Shown: positions 21,521-30,773, counted from the first letter of the stretch. The stretch is 37,741 bases of DNA from JBFHDX01 sp041584475 (GCA_041584475.1 JBFHDX010000027.1:1-37741), one strand, 5' to 3'. Translations and numbers: made by a program. The notes: generated by a model not told the origin, from the sequence alone.

Positions 21521-21617
21521 AATACTACGGCCGCCGATATTTTATTTTTCAATCGATCATTGCGTGCAGTACAGTTTGCCCAGTCTAGCCTGCGGGCGGG
21601 AAAAGGGAAACCTAATC

Positions 21618-21992
21618 ATGGCTGCGCAAAAGGAACGCACCTACAGTGACAGCGAGGTGACGGAGCGGCTGCAGAGGGAGCTGGCCCACTGGTATCTGGA
21701 AGGCGGCTGGATACGCCGGAAATACAGAACGAACAGCTGGAAAGGCACGCTCATGGTCATCAACGCGGTGGGCCATCTGGCCGAGGCCGCGTGGCACCAC
21801 CCCGACATCACCGCTTCCTATGCCTGGGTCGAGGTTCGTCTGCAGAACCACGCCGCGAAGGGCATTACCGACAAGGATTTCGAGCTGGCGAAGAAGATCG
21901 AGGAAGTCGTGCAGTGGCAGCCAGGGCGCGACGGCGGCGCGCTCGAAGGAACGCCGAGCGACCAGCGTTTCGCGTACATCAAATACGACTGA
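21618..21992 (+). CDS. Pterin-4a-carbinolamine dehydratase-like protein
   Basis: A 124-residue protein of the pterin-4a-carbinolamine dehydratase family. The central motif GTLMVINAVGHLAEAAWHHPDITASYAWVEVRLQNHAAKGITDKDFELAKKIEE follows the family pattern with the histidine-rich pterin site (HHPD) and the NH...GIT...D segment. In aromatic amino acid hydroxylase systems it dehydrates hydroxy-biopterin; homologues at the head of fhc or H4MPT clusters in methylotrophs probably act in H4MPT synthesis. The ATG at 21618 has AAGGGA upstream. It lies 33 bases before fhcB and is likely co-transcribed with fhcBADC. Confidence 0.86.
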   Translation: MAAQKERTYSDSEVTERLQRELAHWYLEGGWIRRKYRTNSWKGTLMVINAVGHLAEAAWHHPDITASYAWVEVRLQNHAAKGITDKDFELAKKIEEVVQWQPGRDGGALEGTPSDQRFAYIKYD

Positions 21993-22025
21993 TCGACGGG
22001 TTCTAGCACCAGGGAGGCACGCCCC

Positions 22026-23345
22026 ATGTCGGCGGGAGGAACGTCGGACCAGGCGACGGATGTTGCGTGTCCATTCTGCGGCCTGATCTGCGACGATCTC
22101 GTCGTCGAAGCGAAGCCGGCCGGGCTGGAGGTTGCCGCCAACGGCTGCCCGCGCAGCAGTGCCGGGTTCGGGCGCACGCCGGAACCCGACGAACCGCGCG
22201 TCGGTGGCAAGCCGGCCAGCCGGCAGCAGGCCGTCGCCCGCGCCGCCGAGATCCTCGCCGACGCCCGGCTTCCGCTGTTCGCCGGGCTCGGCGCCGATGT
22301 CGCCGGCATCCGCGCGATCCTGGCGCTGGCGGACCGCCTCGGCGGTGTCGTCGACCATATCGGATCGGCGGCGCTGTTCCGCAATCTAAGGACGGTCCAG
22401 GAAGACGGCTGGATGACGGCGACGCTGAGCGAGGTGCGCAATCGTGTCGACCTTCTGGTTGTCTTCGGTAGCGGCATCGCCTCCGGCTTCCCCCGGTTCT
22501 TCGAGCGCTGCGTCTGGCCGAGCGAGACGCTCTTCGGCGGCGACATCCGGCAACGGCAGGTCGTTCTGGTCGCTGCCGGCGCGAACGATGTGGCCGCCGC
22601 GAAGGACGCCGCGCGCGCCGCCGGCGCGATCGAGCCGATCGCGATCGACTCCGGAGCGGACGACCTGCCGGCCGTCGTCGCGGCGCTGCGGGCCGTGCTC
22701 AACGGGCGGACCATCCCGGCCGATGCGGGCGCTGCCGAACCGGGTGCCCTGCACGGGCTGGCCGAGCGCATGCGGCGCGCCGAATACGGGGTGGCCGCCT
22801 GGACGGCGGGCGGTCTCGACGGTGCGGCGGGAGAGCTGACGCTTGGCGTTATCGTCGACATCATCAGGGACCTGAACCGTCACACGCGTTTCTCCGGCCT
22901 GCCGCTTTCCGGCACGGACAACGGCGTCGGCGCGAACCAGGTCTGCACGTGGCAGACCGGATTTCCGGTGCGCACGTCGTTCGCGGCCGGCTACCCGGAG
23001 CACGAGGCATGGTGTTTCGACGCGGCGCGGCTGGCCGAAAGCGGCGAGGCCGACGCGATCGTCTGGGTCTCCGCGTTCCGTGACGACGACTATCCGTATC
23101 TCGGCACGGCGCCGTTGATCAGCCTTTCGATGCCGGGCAGCCGCTTCGCGCGGGATCCGGACGTTTTCATTCCGGTCGGCACGCCGGGCCTCGACCATGC
23201 GGGTCAGGTCTTCCGGACCGACGGGGTCGTCGCGCTGCCCCTGCGCAGCCTGCGCAAGAGCGCACACCCGTCGGTCGCCGAAGCGATCGCAGACATAGAC
23301 GTGGCGATCGCGACGCAGACGGGATACGAGAACCGTGCCGGTTAA
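22026..23345 (+). CDS. fhcB: Formyltransferase/hydrolase complex subunit FhcB (FwdB-like)
   Basis: The 439-residue protein is homologous to the molybdo/tungsto-formylmethanofuran dehydrogenase subunit B. CPFCGLICDD with a fourth Cys at residue 41 gives the CxxCxxxC...C pattern of an iron-sulfur site at the N-terminus. No Cys stands in the region after residue 41 until about 167 (FERCVWP), so the metal-ligand Cys of active FwdB appears to be missing. This fits the known hydrolytic Fhc complex, where no redox chemistry occurs. Family segments GLPLSGTDNGVGANQVCTWQTGFPVRTSFA and WVSAFRDDDYPYLG are clear. The end overlaps the fhcA start by 11 bases. Confidence 0.93.
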   Translation: MSAGGTSDQATDVACPFCGLICDDLVVEAKPAGLEVAANGCPRSSAGFGRTPEPDEPRVGGKPASRQQAVARAAEILADARLPLFAGLGADVAGIRAILALADRLGGVVDHIGSAALFRNLRTVQEDGWMTATLSEVRNRVDLLVVFGSGIASGFPRFFERCVWPSETLFGGDIRQRQVVLVAAGANDVAAAKDAARAAGAIEPIAIDSGADDLPAVVAALRAVLNGRTIPADAGAAEPGALHGLAERMRRAEYGVAAWTAGGLDGAAGELTLGVIVDIIRDLNRHTRFSGLPLSGTDNGVGANQVCTWQTGFPVRTSFAAGYPEHEAWCFDAARLAESGEADAIVWVSAFRDDDYPYLGTAPLISLSMPGSRFARDPDVFIPVGTPGLDHAGQVFRTDGVVALPLRSLRKSAHPSVAEAIADIDVAIATQTGYENRAG

Positions 23346-24993
23346 GCTCTCGGGCGGCCGGATCTTCGATCCGGGCCAGAACCTCGATGGCGCGGTCCGC
23401 GACCTCTTCATCGAGGATGGCCGCATCGTCGCGCCGCCGCCGCCGGGCACGAGGATCGACGAGACCATCGATTTGTCGGGCAAGATCGTCATGGCCGGCG
23501 GCATCGACATGCATAGCCATATCGGCGGCGGAAAGGTCAATATCGCCCGCACCCTCCTGCCCGAGGACCACCGGGCCCACGTCGAACCGCGAACCGCGCT
23601 GCGCCGCAGCGGCGGCGGGCATTGCACGCCGTCCACCTTCGTCACCGGCTACCGTTACGCGGAGATGGGCTACACCGCCGCGTTCGAGCCCGCCATCGTG
23701 CCGGCCAACGCGCGACAGGCGCACATGGAGATGGCCGACGTGCCGATCATCGACAAGGGCGGCTACGTCATGCTCGGCAACGATGATTTCCTGTTGCGCC
23801 TGCTCGCCGGCGGCGGCGAGCAGGCGGCCGTCAACGACTATGTCGCGTGGATGTTGCTCGCGACCCATGCGCTCGGCATCAAGGTGGTCAACGCCGGCGG
23901 CATCAGCGCCTTCAAGTTCAACGGCCGTCGGCTCGATCTCGACGCCGAGGGGCCGCATTACGGGCTGACGCCGCGGCGGATCCTGCTGCCGCTGGCCCGC
24001 GCGCTGCACGATCTCGGCGTCCCGCACCCGCTGCACGTCCACGGCAGTAATCTGGGCGTGCCGGGCAACGTCGAGACGACGCTGGCGACCATCGCCGCGT
24101 CGGAAGGGCTGCCGATGCACCTCACGCACATCCAGTTCCACAGCTACGGGACCGAGGGTGACCGGCGCTTCTCATCCGGCGCGGCGCGCATCGCCGAGGC
24201 GGTCAACGGCAATCCGCACATTTCGGTGGACGTCGGCCAGATCATGTTCGGCCAGACCGTCACCGCCTCCGGCGACACGATGTCCCAGTACCGCAACCGC
24301 CGACACGCCAGCCCGGACAAATGGGTGTCCATGGACATCGAATGCGATGCCGGCTGCGGCGTCGTGCCGTTCCGTTACCGCGACAGGAACTTCGTCAACG
24401 CCCTGCAGTGGGCGATCGGGCTCGAGACGTTCCTGCTGATCGAGGATCCGTGGCGCGTGTTCCTCACCACCGATCATCCGAACGGCGCGCCGTTCACCAG
24501 CTATCCGCATCTGATCCGGCTGCTGATGGACCGGCAGTTCCGCAACGACAGGCTGGCGCGAATCAACCGGCACGCTGCGAGACAGTCGATTCTCGGCTCG
24601 ATCGACCGGGAATATTCGCTGTACGAAATCGCCATCATGACCCGCACCGGGCCGGCGCGCATCCTCGGGCTCGCCGATCGCGGCCATCTCGGCGTCGGCG
24701 CCGCCGCCGACATCGCGGTGTACCGAGAGCAGGACGACAAGGAAGCGATGTTCGCGCGCCCCGAATACGTATTCAAGGACGGCCGGCTGGTGGTTCGTGA
24801 CGGCGTTATCGTTGCGACCTGCGACGGGGCGACCCACACCGTCCGTCCGGAATTCGATCGGCGAATCGAGCGGACCCTGGGCGATCATTTCGAGCGCTTC
24901 GGGACCGTTCGTATCGGCAATTTCCGGATATCGGACGAGGAGATCGGACCCGGCCTGACGGTGCATCCCTGCCGCGAGGCAGCCGGCCGATGA
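23335..24993 (+). CDS. fhcA: Formyltransferase/hydrolase complex subunit FhcA (amidohydrolase)
   Basis: A 552-residue amidohydrolase that releases formate from formylmethylofuran. Metal site: GGIDMHSHIGGG supplies the HxH pair, the Lys in GIKVVNAGGISAFKF is the likely carboxylated lysine, HVHGSNLG and LTHIQFHSY give the further histidines, and LTTDHPNGAP holds the catalytic Asp. The GTG start at 23335 is inside fhcB. The stop overlaps fhcD (ATGA at 24990). The motif set and length match FwdA/FhcA. Confidence 0.95.
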   Translation: MPVKLSGGRIFDPGQNLDGAVRDLFIEDGRIVAPPPPGTRIDETIDLSGKIVMAGGIDMHSHIGGGKVNIARTLLPEDHRAHVEPRTALRRSGGGHCTPSTFVTGYRYAEMGYTAAFEPAIVPANARQAHMEMADVPIIDKGGYVMLGNDDFLLRLLAGGGEQAAVNDYVAWMLLATHALGIKVVNAGGISAFKFNGRRLDLDAEGPHYGLTPRRILLPLARALHDLGVPHPLHVHGSNLGVPGNVETTLATIAASEGLPMHLTHIQFHSYGTEGDRRFSSGAARIAEAVNGNPHISVDVGQIMFGQTVTASGDTMSQYRNRRHASPDKWVSMDIECDAGCGVVPFRYRDRNFVNALQWAIGLETFLLIEDPWRVFLTTDHPNGAPFTSYPHLIRLLMDRQFRNDRLARINRHAARQSILGSIDREYSLYEIAIMTRTGPARILGLADRGHLGVGAAADIAVYREQDDKEAMFARPEYVFKDGRLVVRDGVIVATCDGATHTVRPEFDRRIERTLGDHFERFGTVRIGNFRISDEEIGPGLTVHPCREAAGR

Positions 24994-25886
24994 AGCTCAA
25001 CGGCGTCGAGATCGAGGATACGTTCGCCGAAGCCTTCGGCATGCGGGCGACTCGCATCCTCATCACCGCCACGAGCCTCGACTGGGCCTACCAGGCGGCG
25101 AACAGCATGACCGGATTTGCGACGTCGGTGATCGCCTGCGGTTGCGAAGCCGGGATCGAGCGCGAACTCCCGGCGTCGGAGACGCCCGACGGTCGGCCGG
25201 GCCTATCGGTCCTGCTGTTCACGATGTCCAGCAAGGACATGCAGAAACAGGTGCAGGACCGCGTCGGACAATGCGTGCTGACGTGCCCTGGCACGGCCTG
25301 CTTTTCCGGTATCGATGCCGACGAAAGCATCAGGATGGGTGCACAGCTGCGCTATTTCGGCGACGGCTTCCAGATCTCGAAACTCATCGGTGGCCGGCGC
25401 TACTGGCGGATCCCGGTCATGGACGGCGAGTTCCTGTGCGAGGAAAAGGTCGGCATGGTGCGGGCGGTCGGCGGCGGCAATTTCCTCATCCTCGCGACCA
25501 CGCGCGAGGCGGCGCTCGCCGCCGCGGAGCGGGCGGTCGCGGCGATGCGCGCGCTGCCCAACGTGGTGCTGCCGTTCCCCGGCGGCGTCGTGCGCTCGGG
25601 GTCGAAGGTCGGCTCGAAATACAAGGGCCTGATCGCCTCCACCAACGACGCCTACAGCCCGACGCTGAAGGGTCAGACGAGCACGGCGCTGCCGCCCGAC
25701 GTCGAGGCCGTGCTCGAGATCGTCGTCGACGGGCTCAGCGAGGACGACGTCCGCGCCGCCACGCGTGCCGGTATCGCGGCGGCCTGCGAAGCCGGCGCGG
25801 CGGGCGGCGTCCGCAGGATCAGCGCGGGCAATTACGGCGGCAAGCTGGGGCCCTACCATTTCCACCTGCGCGAGATCATGGCATGA
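24990..25886 (+). CDS. fhcD: Formylmethanofuran:H4MPT formyltransferase FhcD
   Basis: The 298-residue subunit transfers the formyl group between H4MPT and methylofuran. KLNGVEIEDTFAEAFGMRATRILITA, the Cys-rich QCVLTCPGTACFSGI, and the near-C-terminal GGVRRISAGNYGGKLGPYHFHLREIMA are characteristic of Ftr. It overlaps both neighbours by ATGA junctions (24990 and 25883), so stoichiometric translation with FhcA and FhcC is expected. Confidence 0.96.
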   Translation: MKLNGVEIEDTFAEAFGMRATRILITATSLDWAYQAANSMTGFATSVIACGCEAGIERELPASETPDGRPGLSVLLFTMSSKDMQKQVQDRVGQCVLTCPGTACFSGIDADESIRMGAQLRYFGDGFQISKLIGGRRYWRIPVMDGEFLCEEKVGMVRAVGGGNFLILATTREAALAAAERAVAAMRALPNVVLPFPGGVVRSGSKVGSKYKGLIASTNDAYSPTLKGQTSTALPPDVEAVLEIVVDGLSEDDVRAATRAGIAAACEAGAAGGVRRISAGNYGGKLGPYHFHLREIMA

Positions 25887-26707
25887 GCGGCTTCCGGCTG
25901 ACATTGCGCACACCGCCACGCCAGCGCATCGACCTCGCGGCGCTCACGCCCGAGCGGCTCGGCGGTCGGGACATCGAGAATGTCGGCGCCATCGAACTCG
26001 CCGTCGGGAACCGCCGGCAGCGTCTCGACACGCTGTTCGAGGTCGCGCCCCTGAAGGGGGCGGACGACCTGATCGAGATCGACCGCTGCTGTGACCGCAT
26101 CGACGGCATCGGCCGCGGCATGAAGCACGGCCGCATCGTCGTCCGGGGCGACGCCGGCGCCTACGTGGCGGCAGAGCTCTCCGGCGGCAGGGTCGAGGTC
26201 GAGGGCAGCGTCGGGCCCCGCGCCGCCGCGGCGATGCGCGACGGTGTGCTGACCGTCGCCGGCAATGTCGGAGATTTCCTCGCCGCGCCGCTCGCCGGAG
26301 AACGCAGGGGCATGCGGGGTGGCCTCGTCGCGGTGTCGGGCAACGCCGGAATCCGCGCCGGCGACAGGATGCGGCGCGGCATGATACTGATCGGCGGCGA
26401 TGCGGGTGCTTGCGCGGGCTCCCGCATGATCGCCGGCACGCTCGCCGTTCTCGGTCGCGTCGGAACGTTTCCCGGCTTCGGCATGAAACGCGGCAGCGTC
26501 ATCTTGTTCCGCGAGCCCGAGCGGTGGCTGCCGACCTTCGCCGAGACGGGGGCCAACGATTATGCGTTTCTCCGACTTCTCGGACGGAGCTGGGAGACGC
26601 TGGGCGGCGTCTTCGCGGAACACGGGCAACGGCTAGGGCGCGCGGTCCGTTTCGTCGGCGACGCCGCCAATGGCGGCAAGGGCGAGGTGCTGATCTGCAG
26701 CGCGTAA
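25883..26707 (+). CDS. fhcC: Formyltransferase/hydrolase complex subunit FhcC (FwdC-like)
   Basis: A 274-residue protein of the glutamate-synthase alpha-domain-like (GXGXG) fold. Repeated right-handed beta-helix turns of the type GGRVEVEGSVGPRAAAAMRDGVLTVAGNVGDFLAA and GMRGGLVAVSGNAGIRAGDRMRRGMILIGGDAG run through residues 85-195. It is a structural subunit of the Fhc complex. The start ATG at 25883 overlaps the fhcD stop. Only 9 bases separate its stop from the convergent pabA stop, and no terminator is visible between them. Confidence 0.94.
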   Translation: MSGFRLTLRTPPRQRIDLAALTPERLGGRDIENVGAIELAVGNRRQRLDTLFEVAPLKGADDLIEIDRCCDRIDGIGRGMKHGRIVVRGDAGAYVAAELSGGRVEVEGSVGPRAAAAMRDGVLTVAGNVGDFLAAPLAGERRGMRGGLVAVSGNAGIRAGDRMRRGMILIGGDAGACAGSRMIAGTLAVLGRVGTFPGFGMKRGSVILFREPERWLPTFAETGANDYAFLRLLGRSWETLGGVFAEHGQRLGRAVRFVGDAANGGKGEVLICSA

Positions 26708-26716
26708 CCGGGCGCC

Positions 26717-27289
26717 TCAGCGGCCGGACCCGTCGAGGAAATTGCGCAGCAGGTCGAAGCCGGACTGGGTCAGGATCGCCTCGGGGTGGAACTGCACCCC
26801 GGTCGCGGGAAAGTCCCTGTGCCGCAGCGCCATGATCTCGCCGTCTTCGCTGCGCGCCGTGACCACGAGCGTCTCCGGGAGGCTGTCCCCGGCGACGACG
26901 AGCGAGTGATAGCGCGTGGCGCGCAGCGGGTTGGGCAGGCCGGCGAAGACGCCGGACCCGTCGTGCTCGACGGCGGAGGTCTTGCCGTGGACGGGCCGGC
27001 CGGCCCGGACGACACGGCCGCCGAAGACCTGGCCGATGCACTGGTGACCGAGGCAGACCCCGAGGATCGGCAGCTCCGGCGCGAAGCGCTCGACGACGGC
27101 GCTGGAGATCCCGGCCTCGTTCGGCGTGCACGGGCCGGGCGAGATCACGATATGCGAGGGTCGCAGAGCAGCGATCTCGTCGAGCCCGATCGCGTCGTTG
27201 CGAACGACCCTGCACTTCCACCCCAGGACCCGCATGTAGCGCGCCAGGTTGTGGACGAACGAGTCGTAATTGTCGATGACGAGGATCAT
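26717..27289 (-). CDS. pabA: Aminodeoxychorismate synthase glutamine amidotransferase subunit PabA
   Basis: A 190-residue class-I glutamine amidotransferase. ILVIDNYDSFVHNLARY is the N-terminus, PGPCTPNEAG the oxyanion region, GVCLGHQCIGQVFGG holds the catalytic Cys, and GVQFHPEAILT the His-Glu of the triad. PabA and TrpG are near-identical in sequence; the pairing with a PabB-type partner (ATGA overlap at 27286-27289) indicates 4-aminobenzoate synthesis, though it may also serve tryptophan synthesis. It is the last gene of a long minus-strand series. Confidence 0.9.
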   Translation of the reverse strand: MILVIDNYDSFVHNLARYMRVLGWKCRVVRNDAIGLDEIAALRPSHIVISPGPCTPNEAGISSAVVERFAPELPILGVCLGHQCIGQVFGGRVVRAGRPVHGKTSAVEHDGSGVFAGLPNPLRATRYHSLVVAGDSLPETLVVTARSEDGEIMALRHRDFPATGVQFHPEAILTQSGFDLLRNFLDGSGR

Positions 27290-28722
27290 CGAGACCCATC
27301 CTCGGGCCAGCCTTCGGCGCCCAGGGCCCGCATCAGTGCCCGTGCCTTGGCGATCGTCTCGTCATACTCGTCCGCCGGATCCGAATCGGCGACGATGCCG
27401 CCGCCGGCCTGAAACGTCACGGTACCGTTCCTGATGGCGAAGGTCCGGATGACGATGCTCGTATCGAGGCTGCCGTCGAAGCCGATATAGCCGACGCTGC
27501 CGCAATACGGGCCGCGCCGCGTCGGCTCCAGCTCGGCGATGATCTCCATCGCCCGGATCTTCGGCGCGCCGGTTATCGATCCGCCCGGAAAGCTGGCCCG
27601 CAGCAGGTCGATCGCATCGGCACCGGGGTTCAGCCGGCCGATGACCGACGACACCAGATGGAACACGGTGGCGTAGGGCTCGAGGACGCAAAGGTCCGGC
27701 ACGCGCACCGAGTCGTCGCGGCACACGCGGGACAGGTCGTTGCGCAGCAGATCGACGATCATCAGGTTCTCGGCGTTGTCCTTCGCGCTCTCCAGGAGTT
27801 CGCGCGCCAGCGTCGCATCCGCGTCTGCAGAGTTGCCGCGCGGACGCGTCCCCTTGATCGGCCGCGACTCCACCCAGCCGCCGCGCAGCTGCAGGAAGCG
27901 TTCCGGGGACGAGGACGCGATGAATTCGTCGCCGAAACCGAGATAGGCGGCGAATGGCGCCGGGTTGATGCGACGTAGCCGCCGGTACAGATCGAACGGC
28001 GACAGCGCCGCCGGCAGCGGCGCGCTGAACCGCTGCGCGACGTTCGCCTGGAAGATGTCGCCCGCTAGAATGTACTCGATCACGCGGCGGATCACGGCCT
28101 CGTAGTCGGCGCGCCGGAAATTCGACTCCATGGCGACCGCTGCACCCGCCCATGAATCTTCGGAAGGGAGCTCCGGGAGCCGTGCCTGCGACGCTTCGGC
28201 CATACGCCGCGCCGTCGCGTCGGCGCGCTCTCGGGCCCGTGCCATGCGGCGGCGGTCGTCGGTTTCCGGATAGCCGCTCGAGACGATCCAGGCACGCCGG
28301 ACATGGTGATCGAAGGCGACGACAAGATCGTACAGCCCGACCGCCATGTCGCTGAACGCCATGTCGTCGGTCGCCGCTGCCGGCAGCCGCTCGAGATGGT
28401 GGCAAAGGTCGTACGCGAAGAAGCCGACGGCGCCGGTCTGCAGCGGCGGGAAGCCCTCCCGCGTGGCCAGGGGATACCGGCCGAGCAGACCGCGCAACGC
28501 CGCGAAGGGATCGCCGGCGCAGGTCTCGCCATCGATGTTGAGGCGGCCGTTCTTCGCTTTCAGCACGACGAACGGCTGCGTGCCGAAGAACGAATAGCGG
28601 CCGAGACGATCGACCTGCAACGCGCTGTCGAGGAGGAAGGCGTGCTCGTCGCCGGCGAACGGCGCGAAGGCGACGAGCGGATCGCCATACGCGATCTCCC
28701 GGATGTGCGGCAGCGCCGTCAA
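27286..28722 (-). CDS. pabB: Aminodeoxychorismate synthase component I PabB
   Basis: A 478-residue chorismate-using enzyme that makes 4-amino-4-deoxychorismate, the 4-aminobenzoate precursor. The key signature is SRPIKGTRPRG with Lys290: PabB has PIKGT where anthranilate synthase TrpE has PIAGT. ENLMIVDLLRNDLSRV, SFPGGSITGAPKIRAMEII and FQAGGGIVADSDPADEYDETIAKA complete the chorismate site. It starts with TTG at 28722, overlapping the folP stop. No 4-amino-4-deoxychorismate lyase (pabC) is in the window. Its product feeds both folate (the folP genes upstream) and H4MPT (mptG). Confidence 0.93.
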   Translation of the reverse strand: MTALPHIREIAYGDPLVAFAPFAGDEHAFLLDSALQVDRLGRYSFFGTQPFVVLKAKNGRLNIDGETCAGDPFAALRGLLGRYPLATREGFPPLQTGAVGFFAYDLCHHLERLPAAATDDMAFSDMAVGLYDLVVAFDHHVRRAWIVSSGYPETDDRRRMARARERADATARRMAEASQARLPELPSEDSWAGAAVAMESNFRRADYEAVIRRVIEYILAGDIFQANVAQRFSAPLPAALSPFDLYRRLRRINPAPFAAYLGFGDEFIASSSPERFLQLRGGWVESRPIKGTRPRGNSADADATLARELLESAKDNAENLMIVDLLRNDLSRVCRDDSVRVPDLCVLEPYATVFHLVSSVIGRLNPGADAIDLLRASFPGGSITGAPKIRAMEIIAELEPTRRGPYCGSVGYIGFDGSLDTSIVIRTFAIRNGTVTFQAGGGIVADSDPADEYDETIAKARALMRALGAEGWPEDGSR

Positions 28723-29579
28723 CGTCGTGCCGCCCCGCGACGCACGATGGCGTCGACGATGCGCGCGACGCGCGCCAGCTTGCGTACGTCGTGGGCGCGA
28801 ACGATGTCGGCACCGCGCACGATGCCGACGGCGGCGGCGCCGGCGCTGCCCTCGAGCTGTTCGTCGGGCGGAAGGTCGAGGGCGAAGCCGATGAAAGGCT
28901 TGCGCGACGGGCTGATCAGCAGGGGTCGCCCGAGCGCGCGCAGCGTCTCGAGGCCGTCGAGCACCGCAAGGTTCTGCCTCCCGGTCTTGGCGAACCCGAT
29001 CCCGGGATCGAGGATGATCTGGTCGACGGCGACGCCGCGCGCAACGGCCGCTTCCATGAGCGCCTGCAGATCGCCGCGGATCGCGTGGAGCGTCGCCTCG
29101 TCCGATGGCGCGCGCGCACCGTCTCCCCGGGGCGACGGGACGCTGCCAGGATTGTGCACGAGAACCACCGGTGCGCCCCGTTCCGCCGCCAGCGAACCCA
29201 GTTCCGGATCCGCCCGCAGGCCCGAGACGTCATTGATGATCGCCGCGCCGGCGTCGAGCGCCGCGGCGGCGACCGCGGCCTTGGTGGTGTCGATCGACAG
29301 CGGCACGTCGGCGAGCTCCGCCAGCGCCTCGACGACCGGAACGATCCGGCGCAGCTCCTCGCGCGGCGGAATCGGTTCGGCGCCCGGGCGCGTGCTCTCG
29401 CCGCCGACATCAAGCATGTGCGCGCCGTCGGCCACCAGCCGCAACCCGTGCTCGATCGCCGCTTCGACCCAGTTGCCGCGAACCAGCAGTCCGTCGCCGG
29501 AGAACGAGTCCGGCGTGACGTTGATGACCCCCATCAGATAGGTCTGCTTGCCCCAGGCGAAGCGATCCGACAGCCTCAT
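28719..29579 (-). CDS. folP: Dihydropteroate synthase (first of a tandem pair)
   Basis: The 286-residue TIM-barrel enzyme joins 4-aminobenzoate to the pterin diphosphate. The motifs are intact: LMGVINVTPDSFSGDG, MLDVGGESTRPG, LSIDTTK, INDVSGL, DPGIGFAKTGRQN, SPSRKPFIG and RAHDV. Details differ from the neighbouring copy: FSGDG in place of FSDGG, LVHNPG in place of LMHMAG, RAHDV in place of RVHDV. The two are clearly not a recent duplication, and this one may have been acquired. The ATG at 29579 is used; an earlier ATG-like start six codons upstream is possible. It lies between folP copy 2 and pabB, whose start it overlaps. Confidence 0.92.
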   Translation of the reverse strand: MRLSDRFAWGKQTYLMGVINVTPDSFSGDGLLVRGNWVEAAIEHGLRLVADGAHMLDVGGESTRPGAEPIPPREELRRIVPVVEALAELADVPLSIDTTKAAVAAAALDAGAAIINDVSGLRADPELGSLAAERGAPVVLVHNPGSVPSPRGDGARAPSDEATLHAIRGDLQALMEAAVARGVAVDQIILDPGIGFAKTGRQNLAVLDGLETLRALGRPLLISPSRKPFIGFALDLPPDEQLEGSAGAAAVGIVRGADIVRAHDVRKLARVARIVDAIVRRGAARR

Positions 29580-29633
29580 CCGCGTTGTTTCTCCCACGCT
29601 TCGTGTGCCGAGTCGCCGCCGGCAAGTCCCGGT

Positions 29634-30773
29634 TCAGCCGGCACCGGTCAGCGCGTCCCACAGCTCGACGACCTGCCGCGTCTCGGCGACATCGTGCACG
29701 CGGAGTATCTGCACGCCCTGGCCGAGCGCATGCCATGCGGCGGCGAGCGAACCGGGGACGCGGTCGCGCGGTGCCCGGGCCTCGTCACCCTCGCTCAGCC
29801 CCTTGCGCGACATGCCCGCGAGGACGGGACAGCCGAGCCCGTGAAACAGGGGCAGCGCGCGCAGGATCTGCCGGTTGTGCGGCCTGCGCTTGGCGAAGCC
29901 GATGCCGGGATCGACGATCAGCCGGCGCCGCTCGATGCCCGCGGCGATACAGGTCTCCATACGCTGCTCCAGATAATCGAACACATCCAGCGCCACGTCG
30001 AGATAGTGCGGGTCCTCGTTCATGGTCCGCGGATCCCCCGCCATATGCATCAGCACGACCGGACCCGTCGCGGCCGCCGCCACCCCGAGGCTGCGCGGGT
30101 CGCCCGACAGCGCCGTCACGTCGTTGATCATCGTCGCGCCGGCACCGAGCGCCGCCCGCATGACCTCCGCATGCCGGCTGTCGATCGACAGGATCGGCGG
30201 TTGCCCGTCCGCTTCGTCGAGCGCGTCCGCCAGCCCCTCGATCACCGGCAACACGCGGGCCGCCTCGATGTCGGGGGCCACCGGTTCGGCCCCGGGACGC
30301 ACCGATTCGCCGCCGACATCGATGATGTCCGCCCCGGCCCGTGCAAGCCGCAAGCCGTGCGCAACCGCCTCGGCCGCCGAGCCGAAGGCGCCGCCGTCGG
30401 AAAAGCTGTCCGGCGTGACGTTCAGGATCCCCATGATCGCCGGCCGCATCACCGGGATGCCGGCCGGGAATTCCCGGGGCTCGATAAGACGGGTCACCAG
30501 CCTCGTCACCGCATCCCGGTGTGGTGTCGGGAGCGCCGCGATCCAGTCGCGCAGAGCCGGCACGGGCAGCACCGCGTCGGACCGCCGCCGCTCCTCGAGT
30601 ACCGTTGCGTGGCACGCCGCGAACGCGAGGCGGCCTCCAGCGAGCGCGAGCGCCTCGCCGGCGGCGATCAGCGGCTCTGCGGCCGCGCCCGCAACCAGGG
30701 CGACGGGGCATAGCCGGATCCGGGCGGCCTGAGCCGGCTTGGCGGGGAGTTCCGAGCGGCCGCCGGCGGTCAC
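29634..30773 (-). CDS. folP: Dihydropteroate synthase with N-terminal extension (second of a tandem pair)
   Basis: A 379-residue protein. About 105 N-terminal residues (ARIRLCPVALVAGAAAEPLIAAGEA... DWIAALPT) precede the DHPS barrel, as in many alphaproteobacterial FolP. Barrel motifs: IMGILNVTPDSFSDGG, IIDVGGESVRPG, LSIDSRHAEVMRAA, MINDVTAL, VVLMHMAGDPRTM, DPGIGFAKRRPHN, GMSRKG and ILRVHDVAETRQ. One deviation stands out: the usual GGESTRPG reads GGESVRPG, replacing a pocket Thr with Val. GTG at 30773 overlaps the ABC permease stop (GTGA). It is probably the housekeeping folate enzyme by family resemblance, but a division of labour with copy 1 is open. Confidence 0.9.
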   Translation of the reverse strand: MTAGGRSELPAKPAQAARIRLCPVALVAGAAAEPLIAAGEALALAGGRLAFAACHATVLEERRRSDAVLPVPALRDWIAALPTPHRDAVTRLVTRLIEPREFPAGIPVMRPAIMGILNVTPDSFSDGGAFGSAAEAVAHGLRLARAGADIIDVGGESVRPGAEPVAPDIEAARVLPVIEGLADALDEADGQPPILSIDSRHAEVMRAALGAGATMINDVTALSGDPRSLGVAAAATGPVVLMHMAGDPRTMNEDPHYLDVALDVFDYLEQRMETCIAAGIERRRLIVDPGIGFAKRRPHNRQILRALPLFHGLGCPVLAGMSRKGLSEGDEARAPRDRVPGSLAAAWHALGQGVQILRVHDVAETRQVVELWDALTGAG

